This document shows positions 1 to 8,665 of a stretch of 35,067 nt of DNA, one piece after another. Within the stretch, counting starts at the first letter, position 1, and each line of letters begins with the position of its first letter. Both the position numbers and the translations under genes were made by a program. The notes beneath the pieces are model-generated. The model was not told the DNA's origin. It did not search any database and saw nothing but the letters and a program-made list of their open reading frames with translations. The stretch covers positions 3,490,312 through 3,525,378 of the forward strand of contig CP070763.1 in NCBI GenBank assembly GCA_020349025.1, read 5' to 3'. This DNA is from Candidatus Latescibacterota bacterium. Its GTDB lineage: Bacteria > Krumholzibacteriota > Krumholzibacteriia > G020349025.

Positions 1-993
1 GCCCTGGAGAAGACTCGACACCGGCCACTCAACAAAAACGAAGTCGAGCTGCTTGTCTACGAGCTACTGACCGATACCCAGATCGAATGCTTCGAGCGCA
101 ACGGGGAGCTCGACCTTGCGTACACGATGCCTGGGGTCGCGCGCTTCCGCATCAACATGTTCCGCAGGCACCCCGGGCTCGGCGCCGTCTTCCGTCTGAT
201 CACGGTGCAGATCCCGACGCTCGATCGCCTTGGTTTCCCGGAGGTTCTCAAGAAACTCCTCATGCAGCGCTCCGGCCTCATCCTGGTCACCGGGCCCGCA
301 AACTCCGGTAAATCGACCACTCTCGCGGCCATGGTCGACTTCCTCAACGATCACATGAACTACCACGTGCTGACGCTCGAAGATCCGCTCGAATTCATCC
401 ATGAGAACCGCAACTGTCTCATCAACCAGCGCCAGGTGGGAGAGCACACCCGATCGTTCGCAAATGCGCTACGCGCTGCACTGCGTGAGGACCCGAACGT
501 CGTCATGGTTGGGGAGATGCGCGACAACGAGAGCATCAGCCTGGCGCTGACCGCAGCCGAAGTTGGGCTGCTCGTTCTCGGCACGCTGCACACGAAGTCC
601 GCGGCGCAAACAGTCAGTCGTATCGTCGATGCCTTCCCGGTCGACCAGCAGCCGCAGGTGCGGCTTGCGCTCTCCGAGGTTCTCCTCGGGATCTGCTCGC
701 AGCAGCTGATCCGGCGCGCGGACGGCAACGGCCGCGTTGCGGCGTTGGAGATCATGGTTCACACGCACGCGATCTCCAATCTGATCCGGGAATCGAAGCC
801 GCACCATATCAAGAACGCCATGATGACGGGCAAGAAAGAGGGCATGCAGCTGCTCGACCAGCACCTGCGCGAGCTGGTGGCGCAAAAGACGGTGCGCCCC
901 GAGGAAGCTGCGCGCCACGCCGAGGATCCTCAGGCGATTCTCGCGTATGCGCGTGCGGGCGCCCCACCCGAGACGATGAAGCAGACGCGATGA
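1..993 (+). CDS. pilT: PilT/PilU-like type IV pilus retraction ATPase, 5' end cut by window
   Basis: This is a hexameric cytoplasmic ATPase of the GspE/PilT superfamily that powers pilus disassembly and twitching motility. The reading frame is open from base 1, so only the N-terminal few dozen residues are missing; 330 residues remain. Visible in order are the PAS-like N-domain (VARFRINMF), the Walker A loop GPANSGKST (Lys at residue 104 of the partial protein), the Asp box (TLEDPLEF), Walker B with LREDPNVVMVGEMRD, and the His box GTLHTKSAAQTVSRIVDAFP. The C-terminal domain carries AISNLIRE where classical PilT has AIRNLIRE. The Walker A differs from the usual GPTGSGKST at two variable positions but keeps GKST. 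The stop overlaps the start of the next gene (ATGA), so the two are probably co-translated. PilT is more likely than PilU, but a paralogue cannot be excluded. Confidence 0.93.
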   Translation, partial: ALEKTRHRPLNKNEVELLVYELLTDTQIECFERNGELDLAYTMPGVARFRINMFRRHPGLGAVFRLITVQIPTLDRLGFPEVLKKLLMQRSGLILVTGPANSGKSTTLAAMVDFLNDHMNYHVLTLEDPLEFIHENRNCLINQRQVGEHTRSFANALRAALREDPNVVMVGEMRDNESISLALTAAEVGLLVLGTLHTKSAAQTVSRIVDAFPVDQQPQVRLALSEVLLGICSQQLIRRADGNGRVAALEIMVHTHAISNLIRESKPHHIKNAMMTGKKEGMQLLDQHLRELVAQKTVRPEEAARHAEDPQAILAYARAGAPPETMKQTR

Positions 994-3080
994 GCGAGCA
1001 AAAAAAGCAAGAACGGATCGACCACATCCTCCTTCGCCTCGGGCTCGTGAGCGACGAACAGATCGCTCAAGCACTCATGCGTCAGAAATCACACGGCAGC
1101 CGGATCGGAACCCACCTCCTCTATCAGAAGGCCGTGAACGAGGAGCAGCTGGTCCGCGCCCTGGCGGTGCAGAAGCACACGCCAGGTGTCGTGCTGGGTG
1201 GTCGCAAGATCGCAGACGAGGTCATCCGGCGGCTGTCCCTCGAGGTCGCCGAGGAGAACCAGGTGCTCCCCTTCAAGTTCCAGGCCGAGAGCCGCACGCT
1301 CTGCGTTGCGATGGCGGACCCACGCGACCCGGGAGCCCTCAAACGCGTCCAGCGTGCCTGCCGCGGCATCCAGATCAAGCCGTACGTTGCGTGCGAGATC
1401 GTCCTGCTCAGTCAGATTGCGCGGCATTACCGAGGGCGCGAGGGTCGCGTGCTCGATCAGATCATTGAGCTCCCGGCCCTCTTCGTCGACGAGCCCTCGG
1501 AGAGCTCCATGTCGGGCTCGAACGCAAAGGAATCGCCGGTCCCGGCCGTCCTCATGATCAGCCGCACGGCGTTCCACAAGAACGTCCTCCCCTCCGTCTT
1601 CGAGCGTGAAGGGATGCACCTCGACGTTTCCTCCAACGTCGAAGAAATCGACGTGCGCATGCGTGAGCATCACTTCGAGCAACTCCTGGTCGCCGAAGAG
1701 ATGGAGCCGACGTTCGTGCAATGGGTGCGCGAGGGGCGCTTGCCACCCTTCCCGTCGGAGATCGTCGTTTTTGGCACGGTGAGTGGTGTGCTTCTCGACA
1801 ACCCGGTGCCCTACGGCACGATGTTCGAGGCGTTGCAGCGCTCGCTCGAGCAGCTCGCCGCGCGACGCTGTCGGACGAGCATCTGGAAACCACCCTATGC
1901 GCGCATCTGTGCCGAGATCGAGCGGATGTCGCGACCGCTGGGTCTGCGACGCCTCGCGGTCGGCGGTCTGCAGGTCGCCGCGCTTCTGCTCGTGCCCTCC
2001 GATCTTCGTGTGCGCCAGTCGGGTGACTATGTCCCGGAAGCACTCTCCTTCAACGACCTGGAGGGCTCGATCGAGATCGCGCGCTCGCTGCGATTCCCAT
2101 GGGATGTCGAGGCGTGCCTGCGCGCCTTCGCCGAAATGATCTCCGGCCTGCCGAACGAGGGGCCGGCGCGTGACAAGCCGAAGCTCGTGCTCGCTGCCCA
2201 GCTCCTCGCCCTCGTGTGGTACCGACACTCCGCTTTCCGCAGTGTCGAAGTTCCCGTGCGACGGCTTGGCGAAGAGCTCACGCGTCAGGCCGGGCATCTG
2301 GCTTCGAGGTCCGTCATCGAGACCTACGCGCGCCTGCTCGCCACCGAGGCACGGCGGCGCGGGCGTGCGCCGCGCGAGCAGGTTCTGGTCGTGGCACGTC
2401 ACGACCAGCGTGTGCAGCGCTTTGCTGCACACCTCGAGACGGAGGGTTATCGCACCGTGCGCTCGCTCGAGGTGACGGAGGCGCTGCGTCTCCACGAGCG
2501 CAGTCATCCCGATGCCATAATCATTGCGTCGGACGAGTTTGCCGAAGAGGCGTTCGTGCTCTGCCGCACCGTGCGCGAGACCTCCGACGCCCTGGTCTAC
2601 GCCGTCACGGAGCGAGGTGGAGCCGAACTCGTGCGCGAGCTCCTTGATGCTGGCTTCAACGATGTCTTCGTACCACCTTTCGATCATGCGATCATGTCCT
2701 CTCGCCTGGGACGGTCGCTGGACGCTCGCCGCCAGGAGAAGCCACCGACGCGCAACTTCGGCGGCACGCTCGCGGAGCTGCCGTTCGTCGACCTCATGCA
2801 AGCGCTCGGGGGCAGCCAGAAATCGGTGCGGATCGAGCTGCGCCATCCCTCGGGGAAGGAGGGCACGCTCTACCTGCACGAGGGGCGCATGGTGCACGCC
2901 GTGTGTGGTGAGCTCTCCGGTGCCGAGGCGATCTACCGTTTCATCGCCTGGGGCGACCGCGGCAGCTTCTCCACCGAGAGCGTGGTGGCCTTCCCGGAGA
3001 GCAACATCGACCTCCCCAACCACACCCTGCTCCTCGAGGGCTGCAGGCTTGTGGACAAAGGCGCTGTCGAGACCTCTTGA
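990..3080 (+). CDS. MshEN / receiver-like / DUF4388 multidomain protein coupled to pilT
   Basis: I do not recognise a named gene. The 696-residue protein starts with an MshEN/T2SSE-N module (about residues 8-148), the domain found at the front of PilB/GspE ATPases, some of which bind c-di-GMP; its tell-tale string is VAMADPRDP. A first degenerate receiver-like fold follows (about 183-292, starting VPAVLMISRT), then an unassigned helical segment (about 293-460). A second receiver-like domain (about 462-570, starting EQVLVVARHD) also lacks a clear acidic pocket. A C-terminal DUF4388/PatA-type domain (about 587-690) ends the protein. No ATPase motor or membrane segment is present. The ATG overlaps the stop of the PilT-like gene by four bases, which argues for coupled translation and a job in pilus control. 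The inferred role is a regulatory adaptor of the retraction machine; the direct function is unknown. Confidence 0.85.
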   Translation: MSEQKKQERIDHILLRLGLVSDEQIAQALMRQKSHGSRIGTHLLYQKAVNEEQLVRALAVQKHTPGVVLGGRKIADEVIRRLSLEVAEENQVLPFKFQAESRTLCVAMADPRDPGALKRVQRACRGIQIKPYVACEIVLLSQIARHYRGREGRVLDQIIELPALFVDEPSESSMSGSNAKESPVPAVLMISRTAFHKNVLPSVFEREGMHLDVSSNVEEIDVRMREHHFEQLLVAEEMEPTFVQWVREGRLPPFPSEIVVFGTVSGVLLDNPVPYGTMFEALQRSLEQLAARRCRTSIWKPPYARICAEIERMSRPLGLRRLAVGGLQVAALLLVPSDLRVRQSGDYVPEALSFNDLEGSIEIARSLRFPWDVEACLRAFAEMISGLPNEGPARDKPKLVLAAQLLALVWYRHSAFRSVEVPVRRLGEELTRQAGHLASRSVIETYARLLATEARRRGRAPREQVLVVARHDQRVQRFAAHLETEGYRTVRSLEVTEALRLHERSHPDAIIIASDEFAEEAFVLCRTVRETSDALVYAVTERGGAELVRELLDAGFNDVFVPPFDHAIMSSRLGRSLDARRQEKPPTRNFGGTLAELPFVDLMQALGGSQKSVRIELRHPSGKEGTLYLHEGRMVHAVCGELSGAEAIYRFIAWGDRGSFSTESVVAFPESNIDLPNHTLLLEGCRLVDKGAVETS

Positions 3081-3106
3081 GGCCAGCCCGCAGCCCCGTC
3101 ATGGTC

Positions 3107-3112
3107 TAGAAT
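3107..3112 (+). promoter_or_regulatory. Candidate -10 box for a leaderless transcript
   Basis: TAGAAT lies six bases before the ATG at 3119, the spacing at which transcription would begin on or next to the start codon. No Shine-Dalgarno sequence is visible in front of that ATG, and no good -35 box sits at 16-18 bases. This fits a leaderless mRNA but is not proof. Confidence 0.35.
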
Positions 3113-3118
3113 GCGCCG

Positions 3119-5323
3119 ATGGCTCTGCGCTTCACGGCCTCGCTCCCCCTCCTCTTCGCACTCATCGCATCGATCGGATGTGGCGACCGAAGTGCACCGG
3201 AGCACGCCCCCGACGTGCGCCTTTCGTCGGCGACGTTCGTCGGACGCGCCGCCTGCAGCGAGTGCCACCCGGGGCCAGCGCGACTTCTTGAAGGCTCCGA
3301 CCATGACCTCGCAATGCAGCCGGCCGACGCCACGACCGTGCTGGGCGACTTCGACGACGTCGAGTTCCACTACGCGGGCGTCACTTCCAGGTTCTTCCGG
3401 CGCGGCGACCGCTACTTCGTCCGCACCGACGGGCCGGATGGGGAGATGCGAGACTACCGCATCGCCTACGCGTTCGGTGTGCGCCCGCTCCAGCAGTACC
3501 TGGTGGAGATGCCGGACGGACGCTACCAAGCGCTCGGGATCTGCTGGGACACACGAGCCGCCGTCGAGGGGGGGCAACGCTGGTTCCACCTCTATCCCGA
3601 GGCAGATGTCGATCACGACGACCCTCTGCACTGGACGGCACCGAGCCAGAACTGGAACCACATGTGCGCCGAGTGCCACTCTACCAACCTTCAGAAGAAC
3701 TTCGATTCACAACGCAATCGCTTCGAAACCTCCTGGTCGGAGATCGACGTCTCGTGCGAAGCGTGTCACGGCCCGGCGTCGAACCACGTGGCCTCGGCTC
3801 GGCAAGCGGGGGGTCGCCCGCGCGCTCTCCCCGTCGCTCTTTCCGAGCTGCGCGCCGGTGCCTGGGAGTTCCAGACCGGAAAGCCCACGGCGCGGCGCAT
3901 CGGCTGGAACGACCGCAGCAGCGCGCGTCCGCGCCTGCAGATCGAAACGTGTGCTCGCTGCCACTCTCGTCGCACGTGGATCACTGCGGCCTTCGAGCCG
4001 GGGCGCCCGCTCGAAGACTCGCATCGCGTGTCGTTGCTGGAAGCCGATCTCTACCATCCCGACGGACAGATCCTCGACGAGGTCTACGTCTACGGCTCCT
4101 TCCTGCAGAGTCGGATGTACGCGGCCGGTGTGACCTGCACCGACTGCCACGACCCGCACAGCATGCAGCTGGTGGCGGAGGGAAACGCCTTGTGCTCGCG
4201 CTGCCACGCGCCCACCAGATTCGACACGACGGAACACCATCGCCACCCCATCGGGAGTCCCGGGTCGCGTTGCGTCGAGTGCCACATGCGCGCTCGCACG
4301 TACATGGTCGTGGATCGGCGCCGCGACCACAGCTTCCGCGTTCCGCGCCCCGACCTCAGCGTCAAGATCGCTCCGCCCAACGCGTGCAACGAATGCCATC
4401 GCGAGCGCTCGACCGAGTGGGCGGAGGCGACGGTGCGAGAATGGTATGGGAGCGAACGCGCCGGGACGCCGCACTACGGCGAGGCGCTCGCCGCTGCGCG
4501 TTCGGGGCGTGCCGGCGCCGACACGCTCTTGCTGCAAGCTTTCGCAACTCTGGCGAACCCCGGGATCGCGCGCGCCACGGCACTCAACGAGCTGCTTCGC
4601 TACGCGGGCGCGCGGACTGCAGCGTCCGTCGCGCGTGGCGCCCGTGATGCCGATCCGCTCGTCCGTCGTACCGCTGCCGAAATGCTGGGTCGCCTCCCCG
4701 TGAATTTTCGTCTGCGCGTCGGCGTGCCGCTTCTGGGCGACTCGATCCGCACGGTGCGTCTGGCCGCCGCCACCGCACTTGCCGCGACGCCACAAGCGTC
4801 CCTCTCACCCGACCAGAGCGAGCTTCTCGAGCGCGCGATCTCCGAGCTCCGGAAAGCGCTGCAACGCAACGCCGACCGTGCCGACGCGCTGGTCAACCTC
4901 GGCAACCTGGAGATGCGCCTGGGTCGCGTGGCCGAGGCGGAGGCCACCTACAGGCAGTCGATGCGCCGCGACCGTTTCTACCTTCCCGCCTACGTCAACC
5001 TGGCGGATCTACTGCGGCGGCAGCAGCGGGACGAAGAGGGCGAGCGCCTGCTCCTGGAGGCTCTCGCGGTCGCGCCCGGCAACCCCGAGGTACACCATGC
5101 GTTGGGGCTTCTGCTGGTGCGCACCAGGCGCATCGAATCCGCCCTCGAGAATCTCTGCAGGGCAGCGGAACGGCGTCCGAGCAACCCGCGTTTCGCCCTC
5201 GTGTACGCGATCGCCCTTTTCGACAGCGGAGAAAAGGAGCAGGCGCTCTTCGTTCTCGAGCAGGCGCAGGCGCGCCACCCATCCGATCCCGATCTCCTCG
5301 CCGCGCTCGCGCGCTTCCGTTGA
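3119..5323 (+). CDS. Octahaem c-type cytochrome lipoprotein with HEAT and TPR repeats
   Basis: The 734-residue protein has a lipoprotein signal (IASIGC, lipidated Cys21), so it should be anchored in the cell envelope facing the periplasm. Eight CXXCH haem-attachment motifs begin at about residues 46, 183, 213, 278, 340, 359, 385 and 423 (CSECH, CAECH, CEACH, CARCH, CTDCH, CSRCH, CVECH, CNECH). A HEAT-like segment (about 484-570) and three to four TPRs (about 579-734) follow. The spacing of motifs two to eight resembles the multihaem cytochromes related to nitrite/hydroxylamine-type families often annotated in Planctomycetes and Acidobacteria, but no catalytic haem ligand (CXXCK) is seen. The likely job is electron transfer or a redox scaffold; the substrate is unknown. 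It follows the pilus pair by 38 bases but probably has its own promoter. Confidence 0.88.
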   Translation: MALRFTASLPLLFALIASIGCGDRSAPEHAPDVRLSSATFVGRAACSECHPGPARLLEGSDHDLAMQPADATTVLGDFDDVEFHYAGVTSRFFRRGDRYFVRTDGPDGEMRDYRIAYAFGVRPLQQYLVEMPDGRYQALGICWDTRAAVEGGQRWFHLYPEADVDHDDPLHWTAPSQNWNHMCAECHSTNLQKNFDSQRNRFETSWSEIDVSCEACHGPASNHVASARQAGGRPRALPVALSELRAGAWEFQTGKPTARRIGWNDRSSARPRLQIETCARCHSRRTWITAAFEPGRPLEDSHRVSLLEADLYHPDGQILDEVYVYGSFLQSRMYAAGVTCTDCHDPHSMQLVAEGNALCSRCHAPTRFDTTEHHRHPIGSPGSRCVECHMRARTYMVVDRRRDHSFRVPRPDLSVKIAPPNACNECHRERSTEWAEATVREWYGSERAGTPHYGEALAAARSGRAGADTLLLQAFATLANPGIARATALNELLRYAGARTAASVARGARDADPLVRRTAAEMLGRLPVNFRLRVGVPLLGDSIRTVRLAAATALAATPQASLSPDQSELLERAISELRKALQRNADRADALVNLGNLEMRLGRVAEAEATYRQSMRRDRFYLPAYVNLADLLRRQQRDEEGERLLLEALAVAPGNPEVHHALGLLLVRTRRIESALENLCRAAERRPSNPRFALVYAIALFDSGEKEQALFVLEQAQARHPSDPDLLAALARFR

Positions 5324-5367
5324 CTCCCTCTTCTGCCATGTGGACAATCGATGCGGCCACCGGAGCC

Positions 5368-5373
5368 AGGGAG
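5368..5373 (+). promoter_or_regulatory. Ribosome binding site that selects a TTG start
   Basis: AGGGAG stands seven bases before TTG at 5381. The in-frame ATG at 5351 has no purine-rich stretch before it. Starting at the TTG gives a textbook signal peptide, so TTG is preferred. Confidence 0.6.
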
Positions 5374-5380
5374 TGCTTGC

Positions 5381-7900
5381 TTGTCTCGGTTCGGAACGAA
5401 ACGCACGTCACGTCACGTCGTCGGATTGGCGCTGATCGCCGCCTGGGTCCTGATCCTGGGCTCGGATCTCGTCCTCCATGCCCAGGCACCCGAGCAGCCC
5501 GTGCCCGTCGAGCCCGCACCGACCGACACGGTCGTGACGCCCGCGTTCCCGAATGCGATCCCCGCATCAGAGATCGTGCGCCGCGCCGACGCCGACACCG
5601 ACACACTCTCCCAGATTCGGGCGCAGATCGCTGCGAAACCAGCGGTCACAGCCATCGACACGCTGCTGCCCACGTTCGCCGACTCCGTGGGCAAGCTGGC
5701 CGCGCCGCTTCTCGATTCCGAGCTGCTGTCGGCGATGTCGGCACGCGACCTCACCGATCTGGAGCAGCGCTGGCGCGGCTTCGACACCCAGATCAGGAGC
5801 TGGCAATCGACGCTCGAGGATCGGACCGCGGTGCTCGTCGCGCTCGCCGGCACAACCGCGCGTTTGCGCGAGGTGTGGGATGCAACGGCGGACCTGGCCT
5901 TTGGAACGGATGTCCTGCCGGAACTCGTCGACCGAGTCCTCAGCATGCAGGACCAGATCACGGCAATCGAAAAGGACCTGGGCTCGAGACGCGACCGTTT
6001 GTTGACTCTCGAAAGCCGCGTCTCGGTGGTGGGCGCCACGATCCAGACGTCGATCGCACGGATCGATTCGGCGCATGCGGTGGCGCGCCAACAGATCCTC
6101 GCACCGGACAGTCCAGCGATCTGGAAGGCGGCGCGCAGCGGACGCAGCGACCTGCAACGCGAGTTCGCTCAGTCCTGGGAACTGCGTTCCGCGAACCTGC
6201 GTGACTTCGTGAACACGAATCAGCACGCGCTCCTGATGCACGCCGTCTTCTTCCTTGCGCTCGTGTCCCTGGTGGTCATGCTGCGCCGCCGCACGCGCGA
6301 TTGGGACACGGCCGATCCACCCGCGGCGGCAGCATCGTACGTCCTGTCGCGTCCGGTCGCCTCAGGGTTGCTGATTGCGTTGTTGCTGTATCGGCTCTTC
6401 TACGAACGGGTCCCGAGCACCGTATCGGACCTCGTCGGCGTCTTGGGAGTCCTTCCGCTCGTGCGGCTGCTTCCTGGACTGTTGCCGGGTCCCGTTCGCC
6501 GGCCGATCTTTGTCATTGTGGGAATCTTCGCGATCTGCCGGCTCTCACCCTTGTTGATCGAAGGATCACTGCTCTATCGGGTTGCAGTCCTCGTCGTCAA
6601 CGCGACCGCACTTCTCTGGTTCCTTCGCGTCAACAGCAAGGGACTCCCGGAATCGCTGCAAGGGAAGCCGCTCTGGAGCGCCTATCTGGGGCTCGCCCGC
6701 CTTGCCGCGGTCCTGCTTCTTGTGGCTCTTTTCGCCAACGTCGTCGGATTCCTGGCTCTCTCGTCGCTCCTGGTGACGGGCGTTCTCAACAGCGCTTTCC
6801 TCTCCGTCGTTCTCCTCGCTGCGACCAAGGTCCTGGAGGGAATCGCGGTGGCCGCTGTACGTCGCGGCCCCATTCGCGCACTGCGCGCGGTACGCACTTA
6901 CCCGGAGCTGGTCCTGGCGCGTATCAACAACGCCTTGCGGCTCGTCGGCGTGCTCGCCTTGGTGGCGCTGATACTGCATCAGTTCAGCATCCTGCAGCCC
7001 GTGATCGCCACGTTGGAAGCCATCCTGTCGAGCAAAGCGACTCTGGGGACATGGAAGATCTCTCTCGGCGACGTCCTCACCTTCGTCCTCACGATCTGGC
7101 TTGCGGTCCTCCTATCGCGCCTGATCCGCTTCCTGCTGCGCGAAGACGTCCTCTCGCGCATGCGTCTCCCGCGCGGGATGCCGCACTCCATCTCGACGCT
7201 CGCGCACTATGTCATTCTCGGCATCGGTTTCCTGATCGCGTGCGCGGCCGCCGGTTTCGACCTCAACAAGTTTGCCCTCCTCGCCGGAGCTTTCGGTGTC
7301 GGTATCGGTTTCGGCCTGCAGACGATCGTGAACAACTTCATCTCGGGCCTCATTCTGACCTTCGAGCGCCCGATCCAGATCGGCGATACGATCGAACTCG
7401 ACAACCTGGTCGGCATCGTGAAGCGCATCGGGATCCGCGCCAGCTACGTGCGCACGTTCAGCGGTGCAGAGGTGATCGTGCCGAACGCAGATCTCATCGC
7501 GGGGCGCGTGGTGAACTGGACCCTGTCCGATCAGCTGCGACGCATCGAGCTTCCGATCGGCGTCGCCTACGGCAACCGCCCCGCACACGTCATCGAGATC
7601 CTCCTCGAGGTCGCTAAGGGTCACGAGGAGATCCTCGACAATCCGGAGCCGGTGGTTCTCTTCAACGGTTTCGGAGAAAGCTCGCTCGATTTCGAGATGC
7701 GAATCTGGACGGCGAACTTCGACTTCTGGCGCCGTGTCAGTAGCGACATCGCCACGCAGGCGTACGATGCCCTCACCAAAGCAGGCATCGAGATCCCCTT
7801 CCCGCAACGCGACCTGCACATCAAGAGTGTCGAGGTCTCCGCCGCGGACGCGCTCGCCGCACGACGTGCCGACGAGCCCGACGAGGCCCCGAGGATCTGA
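5381..7900 (+). CDS. Large MscS-family mechanosensitive channel with periplasmic coiled-coil domain
   Basis: This is a small-conductance mechanosensitive channel of the large MscK/MscM-like type that releases solutes on hypo-osmotic shock from the inner membrane. From the TTG start it is 839 residues. A signal peptide (cleavage near Ala34) is followed by a helical, partly coiled-coil periplasmic region to about 270 and some ten hydrophobic helices to about 650. The MscS core has the Gly/Ala-rich pore helix FALLAGAFGVGIGFGLQ (about 629-645), the NNFISGLILTFERPIQIGD junction, the beta domain (VRTFSGAEVIVPNADLI) and the C-terminal alpha/beta domain. An ATG at 5351 would add ten unlikely residues. 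It may be read with the upstream cytochrome gene (57-base gap). It ends 75 bases from a convergent gene. Confidence 0.92.
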   Translation: MSRFGTKRTSRHVVGLALIAAWVLILGSDLVLHAQAPEQPVPVEPAPTDTVVTPAFPNAIPASEIVRRADADTDTLSQIRAQIAAKPAVTAIDTLLPTFADSVGKLAAPLLDSELLSAMSARDLTDLEQRWRGFDTQIRSWQSTLEDRTAVLVALAGTTARLREVWDATADLAFGTDVLPELVDRVLSMQDQITAIEKDLGSRRDRLLTLESRVSVVGATIQTSIARIDSAHAVARQQILAPDSPAIWKAARSGRSDLQREFAQSWELRSANLRDFVNTNQHALLMHAVFFLALVSLVVMLRRRTRDWDTADPPAAAASYVLSRPVASGLLIALLLYRLFYERVPSTVSDLVGVLGVLPLVRLLPGLLPGPVRRPIFVIVGIFAICRLSPLLIEGSLLYRVAVLVVNATALLWFLRVNSKGLPESLQGKPLWSAYLGLARLAAVLLLVALFANVVGFLALSSLLVTGVLNSAFLSVVLLAATKVLEGIAVAAVRRGPIRALRAVRTYPELVLARINNALRLVGVLALVALILHQFSILQPVIATLEAILSSKATLGTWKISLGDVLTFVLTIWLAVLLSRLIRFLLREDVLSRMRLPRGMPHSISTLAHYVILGIGFLIACAAAGFDLNKFALLAGAFGVGIGFGLQTIVNNFISGLILTFERPIQIGDTIELDNLVGIVKRIGIRASYVRTFSGAEVIVPNADLIAGRVVNWTLSDQLRRIELPIGVAYGNRPAHVIEILLEVAKGHEEILDNPEPVVLFNGFGESSLDFEMRIWTANFDFWRRVSSDIATQAYDALTKAGIEIPFPQRDLHIKSVEVSAADALAARRADEPDEAPRI

Positions 7901-7910
7901 GGGCGCAGTC

Positions 7911-7971
7911 GGCGCGGGGCGCGCAGGCACGCCGCCGCCCAAACCGACGGCGCCCCGTGCCGCCCCCGCTT
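7911..7971. repeat. Palindromic repeat, copy A, between convergent genes
   Basis: A 12-bp stem (7911-7922 with 7950-7961, one G-T wobble) closes a 27-base loop between the stops of the channel gene and the phoU-like gene. The right part (7935-7971) matches 10353-10389 at 33 of 37 positions, including CCGCCCAAACCGAC and GCGCCCCG. It may act as a bidirectional terminator or REP-type element. There is no U tract. Confidence 0.6.
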
Positions 7972-7975
7972 GCGC

Positions 7976-8650
7976 CTAGGACTTGCGTCGTTCGTCGAAG
8001 TAGTCCAGACGGTCGACCGGCATCACGACCGAGGTCGCGATGTTGCCGAGGTGGGCCGCGATCCGCTTGAGGAAGCGCGCGAGGAGTGCCAGGCTGACCG
8101 CGTCGTTGACTGCCAGCGCGTCGTCGTGGCTGACCTTCTCGAGCACTTCGTTGCACAGCTTCTCGGCTTTGTGGTGATCTCCGATCACGCGCCGCGCCAA
8201 ATCCTCGTTCGAATTCACGAACGCCTCGTGCGTGCGCGTGAAGAGCTGCGCGACGTCGTCGGGAAGCGTGCCGAAGTAGCTTTGCAGGAGCGCGGCATCG
8301 ATGGGACCATCCTTGAGCTCGAACACCTCGAAGAGGTTCTTGACGTAATCTCCAAGGCGCTCCGCATCCTTAATCACGCTCATCAACACCAGCGAAAAGT
8401 GCAGATCGGCGTGCGGTTGCACCGCCATGTGCTCGACGATGCGACGCCGAATCGCGATCTGGCGATCGTTGATGTGCTTGTCGATCTCGTAGATTCGCTC
8501 GCCGAGCGGCCCCGGCTGCCCCCCCGAGCGCAAGGCGTCCATGACCATGCGATAGATCTCTTCCGAGTCGATCAGCATCTTCGAGAAGTCCCCGAGCACC
8601 TGGTCGAGGAAGTCCCGTCCTTTCCAGAAATCGATGATGCTGCGGAACAT
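7976..8650 (-). CDS. phoU: PhoU-family phosphate regulator
   Basis: This 224-residue, all-helical cytoplasmic protein belongs to the PhoU family (PF01895), which restrains phosphate transporters and, with PhoR, Pho signalling. Two PhoU repeats are visible through KDAERLGDYVKNL (about residue 95) and KRIAAHLGNIATSVV near the C-terminus; both echo the family pattern ERIGDxxxNI. The ATG has a good ribosome site (GGAGG, five to six bases away). It sits 15 bases behind the Na/Pi cotransporter gene, a common pairing in which PhoU is thought to gate transporter activity. The family is known to regulate; the specific partner here is inferred from position. Its stop faces the channel gene across palindromic repeat A. 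Confidence 0.9.
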   Translation of the reverse strand: MFRSIIDFWKGRDFLDQVLGDFSKMLIDSEEIYRMVMDALRSGGQPGPLGERIYEIDKHINDRQIAIRRRIVEHMAVQPHADLHFSLVLMSVIKDAERLGDYVKNLFEVFELKDGPIDAALLQSYFGTLPDDVAQLFTRTHEAFVNSNEDLARRVIGDHHKAEKLCNEVLEKVSHDDALAVNDAVSLALLARFLKRIAAHLGNIATSVVMPVDRLDYFDERRKS

Positions 8651-8665
8651 GACGGACCTCCGAAA

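Noticed and set aside
1089..3023. A 644-codon open frame on the minus strand opposite the MshEN/DUF4388 gene
   Set aside because: It is a mirror of a GC-rich coding frame, has no recognisable domain or ribosome site, and its composition (many His, Arg, Glu) is that of a shadow.
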